A stretch of 64,000 nucleotides of DNA from Rossellomorea vietnamensis (GTDB taxonomy: Bacteria; Bacillota; Bacilli; Bacillales; Bacillaceae_B), in NCBI RefSeq assembly GCF_008180615.1, contig NZ_VTEH01000013.1, positions 1 to 64,000 of the forward strand, in the 5' to 3' direction. A model generated the notes under the pieces. The model ran no database searches. It was not told where the DNA came from and worked only from the letters and a program-made list of their open reading frames with translations. Both the position numbers and the translations under genes were made by a program. Shown piece by piece: positions 7,797 to 16,650 of the stretch (positions are counted from its first letter, which is position 1; every line of letters starts with the position of its first letter).

Positions 7797-7987
7797 TTAA
7801 TAGATGGGAAGGTATATAAATCTCTACATAATATGTTCCCCTGCTTGATCAGGATAGATGACCTTAATGGAGTGGAAGTCTTACAATCTCCTGTGAAATT
7901 AGCAGCGGCAGTAAACATAGTTGATCAACATAAGAAGAGATACACAACCGCCATACTGAACTATGGATGCTAGAGAGGAGGATTGTT

Positions 7988-8605
7988 ATGAAAAAGGTTT
8001 ATTTAAGTATCATCTTCTTGGCAGGCCTCATTAGTACCGGGTGTTCTGCTAATATAGACCATCCAACTATTTCTAAAAATACAGAGTCGGCTTATGAGGA
8101 AACCTTTAATGACTTGGCGTTAGGCATGCTATTCGACTTTAATTTTCACTTGCCTGAGGCGGATAAGAGGTGGGTAACGCTTTGGGTCGAAAGCTACAGT
8201 AATGGAGAGAGGGATCCCCAGCCTTTAACCCAATTATCTTATGGAAACAACCCGGTAGAGGTGGAAAAAGGAAATTTGGGGTTTGGAATAATTAATCCAG
8301 ATGGAGAAGATTCCATGGTCTTTCTTTATGGACCAGATGTAAAATCAGCCCCTGAAAAAGTGGAGAGAGAACTTAATCAAGGACTGTTGGCAACTTGGGA
8401 TTATGCAATTGGTGAAGAGGAAGTAGAGTTACAGCTCGGAGAAACGAAGATTCTGGCTGCCTATCGGAAATCTGCGGGGAATTCCATGAGAACGATTGAT
8501 TATCAAGATGAAGAGTCGGTTACCAGCATAATCGAAGAAGGAGAAACTGTCCTTTTGCTTAAAATTAAAGTCGAAGAAAAAGAATCGGAATTTTATTCTA
8601 ATTAA
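7988..8605 (+). CDS. Putative lipoprotein
   Basis: 205 residues. A lipoprotein signal peptide (KK, hydrophobic core) ends in lipobox LISTGC; the mature protein is acidic and soluble-looking (VEKGNLGFGIINPDGEDSM). GAGAGGAGG before ATG 7988 decides the start over the upstream ATG 7967. No known domain is recognised. It opens a run of small secreted and membrane proteins up to 12.2 kb. Confidence 0.8.
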   Translation: MKKVYLSIIFLAGLISTGCSANIDHPTISKNTESAYEETFNDLALGMLFDFNFHLPEADKRWVTLWVESYSNGERDPQPLTQLSYGNNPVEVEKGNLGFGIINPDGEDSMVFLYGPDVKSAPEKVERELNQGLLATWDYAIGEEEVELQLGETKILAAYRKSAGNSMRTIDYQDEESVTSIIEEGETVLLLKIKVEEKESEFYSN

Positions 8606-8638
8606 TCATGTTAAAAATGCTGAACATTACTTTAAGAG

Positions 8639-8929
8639 GTGAGGAGTCTGAAAAGGGAAGCGTTGAAAATAATTACAGAAATCTCTTTTTATATAGCTTT
8701 AATGTCACTTGCGGGTATGCTGCTCACCATTTTGACACCACTCAGGGTTTTAACTATTGTCCTTTTTCTGACGATGGTTGGAATTCCCCTCAGCATCCTC
8801 TCAATGTTCAGCAGGGAACATATTGCAAAAAGGATTTTTGCATTGCTAGGTAATCTTTTGCCTGTCAGCCTTGTAATCTATGCATTAGTAATGGAGTTTA
8901 TTGACGAGTTTCTTAGAGCTGCACCGTAG
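8639..8929 (+). CDS. Small membrane protein
   Basis: About 96 residues, three hydrophobic helices after a basic N-terminus (RSLKREALKI). The start is unclear: GTG 8639 sits inside GAGGTGAGGAG, while CTG 8648 and TTG 8663 are downstream alternatives. It follows the lipoprotein gene by 33 nt and may be co-transcribed. Function unknown. Confidence 0.6.
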   Translation: MRSLKREALKIITEISFYIALMSLAGMLLTILTPLRVLTIVLFLTMVGIPLSILSMFSREHIAKRIFALLGNLLPVSLVIYALVMEFIDEFLRAAP

Positions 8930-9006
8930 GAAGAGCTAGAGGTAAAGTTAAACTGGGCTGATTGAACTGGTCCCCCTTCCAATGAAATAGAAAGAGGTTA
9001 ATTTAA

Positions 9007-9735
9007 ATGATTAACAAAGTATTTTTGTGGATTTTCACTATGGTTTTACTAAGTTTAGCTGGCTGTGGAGCACAAGAAAAAGCTGATAATATACCCGAAG
9101 CTGACTTGCTTGTAAAGCACTGGGGTGAAATGTCTGAAAGAAGTCAGATCGAAATTGTGAAAACGGTTCTTGAGGAAAATGAAATGGGTTATTGGCTGGA
9201 TCGAGAAGATAACACTATAACAGGCAAACAGAAATCTATGGATTCCCTTTTCAGTAAAAAGAAGTATCAAAACCTTTCCTTGCAAACAGCCATTCTCAAG
9301 TATTGGAGTGGGGAGGAATTAATACAACAGGAAAAAGAAGTCATGGTGAAATGGTCTTTGGAAGGAGAAAGTGACAATTGGAGAGTGAAGGAATTTACAC
9401 TTCAAGGCGGTTCAAACCATTTCGATGCTGGAGGCAGTTTAGAAATGAAACATGCTGAGGAATATCAATCTCAGTACTTTTCTTACGATGCGCATGTTGT
9501 CATCTCTAATGTAGACAGAGAAATTTTTGGCGGCTCCCTCATCGGTGGTCCTGATGATACGACGAATATCAACAAGAAACATAATTTAGGGATTGAAGGC
9601 GGATCGTTCATTCATGAGAATGGATTTCCTGTAAAGCCGGAGGACATAGACAAAATATATATGGATGTTGAATGGTTTGATACAGAAAAATCAAAAAAGG
9701 TTAAAGAACGGATTAGTCTTTATACGAGAGAATAA
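9007..9735 (+). CDS. Putative lipoprotein
   Basis: 242 residues with a lipoprotein signal peptide (lipobox LSLAGC). The mature part is polar and mixed alpha/beta, including GGSLIGGPDDTTNINKKHNL and a C-terminal strand-rich segment (DVEWFDTEKSKKVKERISL). AAAGAGG precedes ATG 9007. It belongs to the lipoprotein/small-membrane-protein island. No known domain recognised. Confidence 0.8.
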   Translation: MINKVFLWIFTMVLLSLAGCGAQEKADNIPEADLLVKHWGEMSERSQIEIVKTVLEENEMGYWLDREDNTITGKQKSMDSLFSKKKYQNLSLQTAILKYWSGEELIQQEKEVMVKWSLEGESDNWRVKEFTLQGGSNHFDAGGSLEMKHAEEYQSQYFSYDAHVVISNVDREIFGGSLIGGPDDTTNINKKHNLGIEGGSFIHENGFPVKPEDIDKIYMDVEWFDTEKSKKVKERISLYTRE

Positions 9736-9809
9736 GACAACTTAGAATACAATGTACATAGATTCTGTGGGTTTCACTAGTCTGCAGCAAAAAGAGGAGG
9801 ACAAATAAT

Positions 9810-10133
9810 ATGTTCAGTCTGCTCAATCTGGGGAGCCTAATCCTTGGCTGCATTTCATGGATTCTTCCCATTATAACTATTATGGGGTATAGAAAGAAGG
9901 ATTTGAAAAAATGGGGAACAAGTGCCGTGCTGAGCATCAGTGCATGCGCAATTTCTCTGTGCTTTCAAATTATCTACCAAAATCATCTTGTGAATATTGA
10001 GGACTGGTCTGCAATTATGGACACTAGTGGTGCTTTGGTATTCGTTTCGGTTGTGCTGGTAAGTGTAACCATCCTGCTGAATGCTGTTGGATATTTCCAG
10101 CATCGAATGGCGTTAAGTTTTAAAAGTTCATAA
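9810..10133 (+). CDS. Small three-TM membrane protein
   Basis: 107 residues: helix 1 (LGCISWILPIITIMGYRKK) contains a basic turn, followed by a second helix and a third near residues 70-90. AGAGGAGG lies about 8 nt before ATG 9810. It fits the neighbouring run of small envelope proteins. Function unknown. Confidence 0.7.
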   Translation: MFSLLNLGSLILGCISWILPIITIMGYRKKDLKKWGTSAVLSISACAISLCFQIIYQNHLVNIEDWSAIMDTSGALVFVSVVLVSVTILLNAVGYFQHRMALSFKSS

Positions 10134-10189
10134 AAGGATAGACCACAATACTTTTGGAAACAAAAAAATAGGTAAAGAAGGTGGAAGTA

Positions 10190-10423
10190 TTGTTGAAAAT
10201 AATTCGCTACATAGTGTCCCTTACAGCACTGATTTTTGCAGCATACGGACTTATCACCGGAGATTATACCTATAACCATATTATGATGCTTTTCTTGAGT
10301 CTCTTAATGTTGACCATGGGACTAGAAGAGTTTGAAAGAAATCATAAAGGGATAGGCTTTCTGCTTTTGGGGGCATTTCTATTTACTGGTTATGCATCCA
10401 TTCAAGGACTTCTAATCAGCTGA
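10190..10423 (+). CDS. DUF3953-like small membrane protein
   Basis: About 77 residues with three short TM helices and the central motif MGLEEFERNHKGIGFLLLG, which resembles DUF3953 proteins of Bacillus. AAGGTGG precedes TTG 10190 or TTG 10193; GTG 10181 is too close to it. A related protein is encoded at 28759. Unknown function. Confidence 0.7.
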   Translation: MLKIIRYIVSLTALIFAAYGLITGDYTYNHIMMLFLSLLMLTMGLEEFERNHKGIGFLLLGAFLFTGYASIQGLLIS

Positions 10424-10498
10424 AGGTATCTATATCTAATCAGGCTCAATGTATTAAGCAAGCTTTCGAGTAAATATTGATTGAAAGGAGGGTGGCTC

Positions 10499-11152
10499 AT
10501 GGTTAAAAATAAGCTGGCACTCATAGTCTCGGGAATCATTTTAGTTATATGTATGTTTTTATATTTTCCTTATCCAAATAATGTGATGATTGATTCACGT
10601 TCCTCTTTTATGTCCTTTCCTATCAAAGATGTTGATGGGTATAATCCCCTTGCCATTATAGGATCCATTTTATTTATAATTGCTATGGTTTTACTGGTGA
10701 AGGGTTTGGAGAAATACCATTTCAGGGCAGTGATTCTTACTGCCTTTGCCTACGCAGTTCTGCCTCTGGTTCTTATACCGCTATACCAGGAAACGTTTGC
10801 GAGAGGAATTGCTGCTGTCTCTTATGATGATGAAGGGACATGTGATTTTGAATCTGTTAGTGAGGGCTTATTAAAAGGTGAATGCAACCTCAATTTACAA
10901 AATCGCAGCAATAAGCCTGTTACTTTTGAGGTAGTATTCATGGAGTCACCGTATTTAAAAGAGGATATACGAATAGAGTCAATAATGAATGAAAGTGGTC
11001 CGAATTTAGTAACACTTGCACCAAACAGCAAAGAGTCTGTCCAGATCGAGAAGTTGCTTGATTTGTCTGAGATATCTACGCATATAGACGGGGGATCTAC
11101 CTCCAATGTTCATATAAAAATTACCGATGGGGAGAGTCAACGTGTCCTATAA
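10499..11152 (+). CDS. Membrane-anchored protein with extracytoplasmic domain
   Basis: About 217 residues. The N-terminal half holds three hydrophobic helices (residues ~7-25, 55-70, 80-100). The C-terminal ~110 residues look like an extracytoplasmic beta-sandwich (CDFESVSEGLLKGECNLNL, 'NRSNKPVTFEVVF'), including two cysteines. AAGGAGGGTGG 8 nt upstream selects ATG 10499 over TTG 10481. No recognised family. Confidence 0.75.
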   Translation: MVKNKLALIVSGIILVICMFLYFPYPNNVMIDSRSSFMSFPIKDVDGYNPLAIIGSILFIIAMVLLVKGLEKYHFRAVILTAFAYAVLPLVLIPLYQETFARGIAAVSYDDEGTCDFESVSEGLLKGECNLNLQNRSNKPVTFEVVFMESPYLKEDIRIESIMNESGPNLVTLAPNSKESVQIEKLLDLSEISTHIDGGSTSNVHIKITDGESQRVL

Positions 11153-11215
11153 GTTCAGTATTTCAAGTTTTCTTAGTCTTAAGTAAGAATTAAAATGATA
11201 AAGGAGGGTTTTCGA

Positions 11216-11494
11216 TTGGAATATAATTTCATGGACTTTCTAATAGTTTCAATCCTCATCTATGTGCTCATCACAGTCATCAGACTTGAAGGTCGTATTA
11301 AAGGAATAAGATATGCCTTAGATCAAATATCAAAGAAGGCAGGCGTACCAGAAAAACCAATCAATAATGAATTGAGAGAGTTGATAAGGAAAGACCAAGA
11401 GGTGCAAGCTGTAAAAGAAGTCAGAGAAACACTCGGCCTTTCATTAGTGGAAGCAAAACAGTATATTGAAGCATTAAAAGCTGCTGAAAAATAA
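11216..11494 (+). CDS. Membrane-anchored protein with L7/L12 C-terminal-like domain
   Basis: About 92 residues. One N-terminal TM helix (MDFLIVSILIYVLITVI), a basic linker, then VQAVKEVRETLGLSLVEAKQ, which closely follows the ribosomal protein L7/L12 C-terminal motif (KVAVIKAVRxxTGLGLKEAK). In L7/L12 that domain recruits translation GTPases; whether this membrane-tethered version binds anything similar is unknown. AAAGGAGGG lies 7 nt before TTG 11216, which I prefer to ATG 11195. Confidence 0.75.
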   Translation: MEYNFMDFLIVSILIYVLITVIRLEGRIKGIRYALDQISKKAGVPEKPINNELRELIRKDQEVQAVKEVRETLGLSLVEAKQYIEALKAAEK

Positions 11495-11528
11495 TTTCAC
11501 TGTGCAGCTAATGGTCAAAATGCTGTAA

Positions 11529-11711
11529 TCACTTAGATTGTTTTTCCAACAATTCAATGATTCTATCTAATTTCCTGTTGATATCCTCGTTATTAGTATG
11601 ACTTCTGCTGCTGTTCACAAGCAATCTGCGGACAAAAAGAGAGAATGAGACAGCGCCTAAAATCAATAAGAATATAAAGATACCTGAATAAAGAAAGTCA
11701 CCTATTAACAT
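11529..11711 (-). CDS. DUF4083-like small membrane protein
   Basis: 60 residues from ATG 11711 (AAGGGG upstream): one TM helix (GIFIFLLILGAVSFSLFVR) followed by a short coiled-coil tail (INRKLDRIIELLEKQ). This matches the usual size and layout of DUF4083 proteins in Bacillus. It is transcribed opposite to its neighbours and converges with the L7/L12-like gene. Function unknown. Confidence 0.7.
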   Translation of the reverse strand: MLIGDFLYSGIFIFLLILGAVSFSLFVRRLLVNSSRSHTNNEDINRKLDRIIELLEKQSK

Positions 11712-11822
11712 ACCTGCAACCCCTTGTCGTTTTTGGATAATCATACCATAGTTGGTGCTTGTATTGGTTAATTGATGTAAAATTAAACAAGTGAGAACTT
11801 GCTGGGGAATGGGGCAAACGAA

Positions 11823-11957
11823 TTGAATGCATTATTTTTGGCCATTTTAGGGGTGGGTATTATCACTGATGATTTTAATTTTATCCCCGTTCTTCTGCTT
11901 GTACTGGGTATCTCGCTTGGGTACAGTATAGGGAAAAGAGAAGGATCTAAGTCTTGA
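11823..11957 (+). CDS. Possible 44-residue membrane protein
   Basis: Short ORF starting at TTG 11823 behind a weak GGGG site. The protein is a glycine-rich two-helix hairpin (NALFLAILGVGIITDDF, then LLLVLGISLGYSIGKRE) with a basic C-terminus, as in real small membrane proteins. The next small gene at 12024 has a similar size and layout, suggesting an operon of mini-membrane proteins. Confidence 0.4.
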   Translation: MNALFLAILGVGIITDDFNFIPVLLLVLGISLGYSIGKREGSKS

Positions 11958-12023
11958 GAATTTACCTAGCTCCAGGAATGTCTTCGTGGTGATATTCCAG
12001 AAATTATAGGAGGAGGGATAGTA

Positions 12024-12200
12024 ATGAGACTGTTCATTGCCTTTTTATTTATTGTGGTTGGAGCAGTATTAATTGGATTGACGATTGATGAAATTAGCCG
12101 TACGTCCCATTTATTATTGAAGTTCACTGGTGTAGTCATCTTTGGAGTTGGTGTAATGATAGGAAAGAAGAAAAAAGGAACCCGGGAATTCTTCAGTTAA
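12024..12200 (+). CDS. Small 58-residue membrane protein
   Basis: AGGAGGAGGG lies 7 nt before ATG 12024. The protein has two hydrophobic helices (LFIAFLFIVVGAVLIGL and FTGVVIFGVGVMIG) separated by a polar loop, then a strongly basic tail (KKKKGTREFFS). The strong ribosome binding site makes it likely real. Function unknown. Confidence 0.6.
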   Translation: MRLFIAFLFIVVGAVLIGLTIDEISRTSHLLLKFTGVVIFGVGVMIGKKKKGTREFFS

Positions 12201-12247
12201 TATTTAGTATTCGTTTAAAAATAAATTAAGTAAATAGAGGTGAAAGT

Positions 12248-12961
12248 TTGAAAGAAAAAGTAAAGAAGACCTTTAATGAGCTGGCAAGTGTTTATGAAAA
12301 GGCCATCGATACCAACAGTATATACAACAGTGAATATGAAAGACCTTCCATGATGGCGCAATTTCCAGAAGACCTTAACTCCAAAAGGGTCCTTGATGCA
12401 GGATGTGCCGCCGGCTGGTATACCCATCAGTTGATAAACCGTGGAGCAGAGGTTGTTGCTGTTGACTTAAGCCCGGAAATGGTTGCTTCTGCTAAAAGGC
12501 GGGTTGGAAATAAGGCAGAGGTACTGTGCCTGGACTTAGAAAAAGCATTGCCTTTCGAAAGCGACTCTTTCGATTACATAATCAGTTCTTTAACTCTGCA
12601 TTATCTTCAAGACTGGAACCATATCTTCAGTGAGTTTCAAAGAGTCCTGAAACCTAGGGGCATTTTCTTGTTCTCCGTTCACCATCCTATGATGGACAGC
12701 ACCATTCTTGAAGATACTAACTACTTTTCAACACAATTGATTATCGATACCTGGAATAAAGAAGGGAAAGATTATGAAGTTGCTTTTTACCGCAGACCTC
12801 TTCAGGAGATTGTGACGAAAACGGCCTCCTTTTTCATGTTAAAAGAAATGATTGAACCCACTCCAACGAACAATTTTAAAATGAGAGCACCCGAAAGCTA
12901 CAAGAAACTTATGAAAAGGCCTAATTTCCTCATAATGAAAGCAATGAAGGATGAGACCTGA
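12248..12961 (+). CDS. Class I SAM-dependent methyltransferase
   Basis: 237 residues, Methyltransf_11 type. Motif I is VLDAGCAAGWYTHQLI, motif II ends AVDLSPEMVASAK, the acidic loop is LDLEKALPFESDSFDYII, and the post-motif segment is LKPRGIFLFSVHHP. The substrate is unknown; such enzymes methylate small molecules or lipids. TTG 12248 is preceded by AGAGGTG. It is the last gene of the rightward run. Confidence 0.87.
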   Translation: MKEKVKKTFNELASVYEKAIDTNSIYNSEYERPSMMAQFPEDLNSKRVLDAGCAAGWYTHQLINRGAEVVAVDLSPEMVASAKRRVGNKAEVLCLDLEKALPFESDSFDYIISSLTLHYLQDWNHIFSEFQRVLKPRGIFLFSVHHPMMDSTILEDTNYFSTQLIIDTWNKEGKDYEVAFYRRPLQEIVTKTASFFMLKEMIEPTPTNNFKMRAPESYKKLMKRPNFLIMKAMKDET

Positions 12962-13413
12962 CTCTTCTAAAAGAGAGGCCGTTTTCGCATAAATTGCTGC
13001 TTTCGGATATTTCCGTATACTAAGGGTTTTCTCTCAAATCTGAGAGAGCAGCTCTTTTCTTTTCCAGTTTACGAGGTTATTCCGGTGAATTATGGTTATT
13101 TTTCGGACTTAGTCTGAAATAGCAACAAAGCTTACGAAAAGAGCCAAGAGTAAAAAGGACAGAACAAGGCCACTGAAAATCCCAAAAGAAGTAGCAATTT
13201 CTCTTTAACAAAGAAAGAGTCAGCTATACTTCCTTAAATCATGGTGCAAAAAGAAAACGCTTCCCAGCAGTATTCATGTCCTTTATCATTAGAGACAAAA
13301 AGGCATCTTCGGTTCAAATAATTTCAATTTTTTTTAATTTAAGTTTACTAGATAATTCTTAAGAGATGGTAGAGTTATTAAGATTGAAAGTTTTTTGCTT
13401 TGGAGGAAAGGGA
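12962..13413. other. Intergenic region with hairpin and dispersed repeat copy
   Basis: A stem TCTCTCA/TGAGAGA (13030-13047) followed by a pyrimidine-rich stretch could terminate the methyltransferase transcript. Positions 13116-13145 carry an inverted copy of the dispersed repeat GGCTCTTTTCGTAAGCTTTG. I see no gene here; a TTG-free stretch reaches the phosphatase leader. Confidence 0.45.
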
Positions 13414-13995
13414 ATGAAAACATTCGTTTATATGGTCAGACATGGAGATTCACCCAAGAAAGGCAGTGAAAGGTCACGAGGATTGTCGGAAACAGGGCTG
13501 ACAGATGTGAAGCGGATTACAGAGATTTTGAAAAAGGAAGGAATTCAAATGATCGTTTCCAGTCCTTATAGACGAGCTGTTTTAACTGTTGAACCGCTTG
13601 CCAAGATAATAGGAGAAGAGGTTGTTATCTTTGAAAACCTTAAAGAGAGGGTGTTCTCTTCTGAAGAAAATCGAGTGGCCGATAAGCAATTAATGCCCTT
13701 GTTAGAGAAGTCATTTGAAGATTCGAATTATGCCCTTGAAGGCGGAGAATCTAATGAGGATTGCCAGCTGAGGGCAGTCGCAGCATTAAGAGAGATAGTA
13801 AGTACATTCGGTGGGCAAAAGATAGCGATTGGAACCCATGGAGCGGTCATGACGTTGATGATGGGCTATTTTGATGAGAAGTATTATAGTCTGGAATTTT
13901 TACATAGTACCACCAAGCCGGACATTTACCGGATGGAGTTTGAGGGAGAGAGACTGGTGGCGGTGGACCGGTTGTGGCCTCATCTCGAAGGATAA
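13414..13995 (+). CDS. Histidine phosphatase family protein (phosphoglycerate mutase-like)
   Basis: 193 residues from ATG 13414, which follows GGAGGAAAGGG; an upstream in-frame ATG at 13366 lacks a site. The catalytic RHG motif is in VYMVRHGDSPKKG, the first arginine region is SSPYRRAVLTVEPL, the acid is in YALEGGESNEDC, and the second histidine is in IGTHGAVMTLM. Family members dephosphorylate sugar phosphates, nucleotides or other small molecules; the substrate is not deducible. Monocistronic. Confidence 0.88.
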   Translation: MKTFVYMVRHGDSPKKGSERSRGLSETGLTDVKRITEILKKEGIQMIVSSPYRRAVLTVEPLAKIIGEEVVIFENLKERVFSSEENRVADKQLMPLLEKSFEDSNYALEGGESNEDCQLRAVAALREIVSTFGGQKIAIGTHGAVMTLMMGYFDEKYYSLEFLHSTTKPDIYRMEFEGERLVAVDRLWPHLEG

Positions 13996-14019
13996 AATGT
14001 TCAATAGATCTGGTTATCA

Positions 14020-14163
14020 GCTTCAGTAAGTGAGGAAATTGCCATCTGAAATTCGAGTATTTAGAAGCAGCTTAGAAACCAAGTTGAATAAGTACCCAGC
14101 TGAACGGGCTTACTGAAGCTTGAGACCAAAGTAAAGAAATAATTTTCGGTAAAGGGTCTCAAG
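14020..14163. terminator. Two nested/adjacent inverted repeats between convergent genes
   Basis: GCTTCAGTAAG (14020-14030) is inverted at 14109-14119, and CTTGAGACC (14119-14127) is inverted at 14155-14163. They sit exactly between convergent genes and could form large bidirectional terminator structures; neither has a long T-run. Confidence 0.35.
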
Positions 14164-14195
14164 CAGATAGCTGACATAAAAATGAAGCAGATTTA

Positions 14196-14945
14196 TCAGT
14201 AATGGTTGATAATTTTCAATAGCCTTTCCTCATTCTCCGTAGAAACCTTTTCAGATAATCTGGCAGCCGCAATGATGGGAGCCCATTCGAAAATGTCCGA
14301 CCTTGATAAGCCGGTTTTTTGACAGTACAGATCCACATATATTTCAGCTAAGTCTGGGTAGAATTGAGAGTAGAGCAAATAGGTTCGGTAGACATCTGCC
14401 CGGATGTCACCTGCACTGGAATCGACCCAGTCAATAATGACCACTTTATTATCTGCGAGAATCAGATTAAATAAGTGAAAGTCCCCGTGGCACAGCCTTT
14501 CTTCGAACTTAATGGAATTTAATTTGCTGAGCAAGTTGGATTTTCGCCTTTTATCGAGCTGTGAGACAGATGCTATTTGACTGCCCAATTTATCTCTCAT
14601 CCGCTCAAAGGACTTCGGAATAACGCGATGAATCTGCTGCTGGATGTCGACGGACATCATCAAATGCTCTTCAGCCTGCCCCTTATCTTCAAAGAATAAT
14701 TCGCCCAAAGTTTTTCCGGGGACATATTCCATGGTGATTGATTGTTTTCCGTTTATCCTTGAAACATCCAGCACTTTTGGTACAGGAATGCCTGCTGAAT
14801 GAGCAAGTTTCTGCTTAGAGGCTTCCTTCATTGCTTCTGAGCTTGGCAGGTGATCTTTAAAAATTTTAATCACCTTGTTTTCATGCAGAAAGATATCTGC
14901 CGTGTTACCGCTCGCTATCGGATTTCCCAGGTAAATTGAATTCAT
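14196..14945 (-). CDS. Aminoglycoside/choline phosphotransferase-like kinase
   Basis: 249 residues, APH-type kinase fold. The nucleotide-binding lysine lies in ENKVIKIFKDHLPS, the catalytic loop is LCHGDFHLFNLIL (HGDxHxxN), and the metal-binding Asp is in VVIIDWVDSSAGDIRADVYR. Relatives phosphorylate antibiotics, choline or sugars, or act as orphan kinases; resistance cannot be inferred. Monocistronic and convergent with the histidine phosphatase gene. Confidence 0.86.
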   Translation of the reverse strand: MNSIYLGNPIASGNTADIFLHENKVIKIFKDHLPSSEAMKEASKQKLAHSAGIPVPKVLDVSRINGKQSITMEYVPGKTLGELFFEDKGQAEEHLMMSVDIQQQIHRVIPKSFERMRDKLGSQIASVSQLDKRRKSNLLSKLNSIKFEERLCHGDFHLFNLILADNKVVIIDWVDSSAGDIRADVYRTYLLYSQFYPDLAEIYVDLYCQKTGLSRSDIFEWAPIIAAARLSEKVSTENEERLLKIINHY

Positions 14946-15100
14946 TGCAGTTCTCCTGTCAGTTCTATACTGGAATTGAAGTAATCGATTTTAACTTTTT
15001 GCTTATTCGCTGCACTTAGACCTTATAAAGATCTGTCCATTTTCACACTGCCAATTTTCTGATAGTCTGGTAGTATAATCTTACGAAAAGAGGGGAAGTG

Positions 15101-15286
15101 TTGAAAATTTTGCGAGTGCTGATGGCAATAATCGGGCTGGTGTTTTTAGGTGTCGCCTTTTATCATTTTTTCATTGATTCCAGCTATTTTCCATCAGTGA
15201 TCATTTTGATCCTGGGTTTGACGCTGTTTGTGTACAGGGGTTTTGAAATTTTCACTGATAGAAGAGTAAATAAGAAGTCCTCTTAG
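15101..15286 (+). CDS. Small two-TM membrane protein
   Basis: About 61 residues: LRVLMAIIGLVFLGVAFYHF forms helix 1, SVIILILGLTLFVYRGF helix 2, then a basic tail (TDRRVNKKSS). AGAGGGG lies 5 nt before TTG 15101; GTG 15098 is the alternative. A stem-loop (TAGAATCCTG / CAGGGTTCTA) overlaps the stop region. Function unknown. Confidence 0.6.
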   Translation: MKILRVLMAIIGLVFLGVAFYHFFIDSSYFPSVIILILGLTLFVYRGFEIFTDRRVNKKSS

Positions 15287-15371
15287 AATCCTGTTTTTTT
15301 GTAAGTGCAGGGTTCTATGATTGTTTACAAGAACAAGGAGTGTCTTTTGCTATAATACACTCTGTTTGTCT

Positions 15372-15962
15372 TCAACCATTCTCTGTAACTCTTTTTATAG
15401 AATCCCAATCCAAAGTGAAAAATTTCGAATAATCCTCTAAATGAAAGTCCGCGATATCGCTGCGGGCTTGGAAAAGGCAGGTCGCAATCCCCAGTTCCCT
15501 GGCTGGCAGCAAATCTAGTTCTCTATCTCCGATGGCCAAGTCGATTCCATGCTTTTCATGCAAGTAATTATAAGCTTCCGGATGCGGTTTACGTGCGAAA
15601 CCGTCATCAATCGTTACGATATCTGAGAAATATTTCTCCCATCCATAGTGGTTCAAAATAGCTGAAACACCTGCTCTGCTTTTATGTGTCATAATCACAT
15701 TTTTATCAGCGTACTTTAGTATTTCCTCGACATGATCAAAAGGCTTCATCTCACTCGGATGCAATTCCTTCCTTAATACGGTCATTTCATCCTGCTGTTC
15801 CTGTGAAACCTGATAATGGTCCATTGCATGAGAATAGGACACTTTCAGCTTTTTATAGATTTCTTTTTGGTCATAATCATCTCCTAGTACCTTTGATAGC
15901 ACTTTGGTGTACGCAGGGTAGGTGTCGAATAAGGTACCATCGAAGTCCCATAGAATATTCAT
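15372..15962 (-). CDS. HAD superfamily hydrolase
   Basis: 196 residues, subfamily IA phosphatase. Motif I DFDGTLFDTYPAY contains the nucleophilic Asp, motif II is VIMTHKSRAG, motif III lysine is in ARKPHPEAYNYL, and motif IV is IGDRELDLLPARE. A helical cap lies between motifs I and II. It probably acts on a small phosphorylated metabolite (phosphoglycolate phosphatase-like), but the substrate cannot be assigned. ATG 15962 is preceded by AGGATG-type purines. Monocistronic. Confidence 0.88.
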   Translation of the reverse strand: MNILWDFDGTLFDTYPAYTKVLSKVLGDDYDQKEIYKKLKVSYSHAMDHYQVSQEQQDEMTVLRKELHPSEMKPFDHVEEILKYADKNVIMTHKSRAGVSAILNHYGWEKYFSDIVTIDDGFARKPHPEAYNYLHEKHGIDLAIGDRELDLLPARELGIATCLFQARSDIADFHLEDYSKFFTLDWDSIKRVTENG

Positions 15963-16148
15963 AGAATCATCCTTTTTAGTTTAATAATATAATTAATTCG
16001 CCAATTCAAGGCTGACTCCTTCATTAAAGGAGAAAATGGTTCAGAATTACAATATCTTTGACATTAACTTTGCACACTAACAAAAGGGAAAATATGTTAA
16101 GGTGAAGTAAACATAAAGAACCATATGAACGAGAGAGGTTGAATTATT

Positions 16149-16457
16149 ATGTTCGACTATAAAATGATCGCTGCTTTTCCAGTGTTAGCTATTTATAAAA
16201 TTTATAAAAACAGGGATCTTTTAAAGAAGTTCTCAAAGACACAGATAATCGGTATTACGCTATCTTATTTAGCAGCAATCTCTTTAGCGTTTGTTTCTAT
16301 CTATTATTTTGGTAATTGGATTGCCGGGTTCGCTCTTAACAGCATCATTAGATTCATCATTTCGACCGCAGTCATCCTTAGTTCGCTATTAATAAGTATC
16401 TCTATTTTGAATAAGGTGTTAGAAAAACTGACGAATGGCGTCCTTCCAAAACAATGA
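16149..16457 (+). CDS. Three-TM membrane protein of unknown function
   Basis: 102 residues. A short N-terminal hydrophobic patch is followed by a basic stretch (YKIYKNRDLLKKFSKTQ), two clear helices (IIGITLSYLAAISLAFVSIY and FIISTAVILSSLLISISIL) and an amphipathic tail. GAGAGG is upstream of ATG 16149. No family recognised. A dispersed repeat copy follows at 16471. Confidence 0.65.
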   Translation: MFDYKMIAAFPVLAIYKIYKNRDLLKKFSKTQIIGITLSYLAAISLAFVSIYYFGNWIAGFALNSIIRFIISTAVILSSLLISISILNKVLEKLTNGVLPKQ

Positions 16458-16470
16458 AGTATTTATTAAA

Positions 16471-16500
16471 AGCTCTTTTCGTAAACTTTGTTTCTATATG
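16471..16500. repeat. Copy of dispersed repeat (TTTTCGTAAACTTTGT)
   Basis: AGCTCTTTTCGTAAACTTTG plus a short tail matches copies at about 274-297 (same strand), 13116-13145 and 58576-58601 (inverted). All are intergenic. The rest of the gap 16458-16650 shows no gene; the weak ORF across it has no binding site. Confidence 0.6.
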
Positions 16501-16650
16501 AGACAAATCTTGAAAAACCTTAATAACCTGTTAAGAGATAATGTCTCTGGTTTTCTCAAAAGTCACAATGTATTCGCAAACGGTTTTGAATGGAAGACGC
16601 CTAGAGGAAATGATATTTAAGAAGCTGCTCACTAGTATCTCTTTAGGATA

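Noticed and set aside
7767..7973. 68-codon plus-strand ORF before the lipoprotein gene
   Set aside because: No ribosome binding site, overlaps an ECF-like promoter, and the composition is not protein-like.
16435..16620. Plus-strand ORF after the membrane protein gene
   Set aside because: Contains the dispersed repeat and has no binding site.
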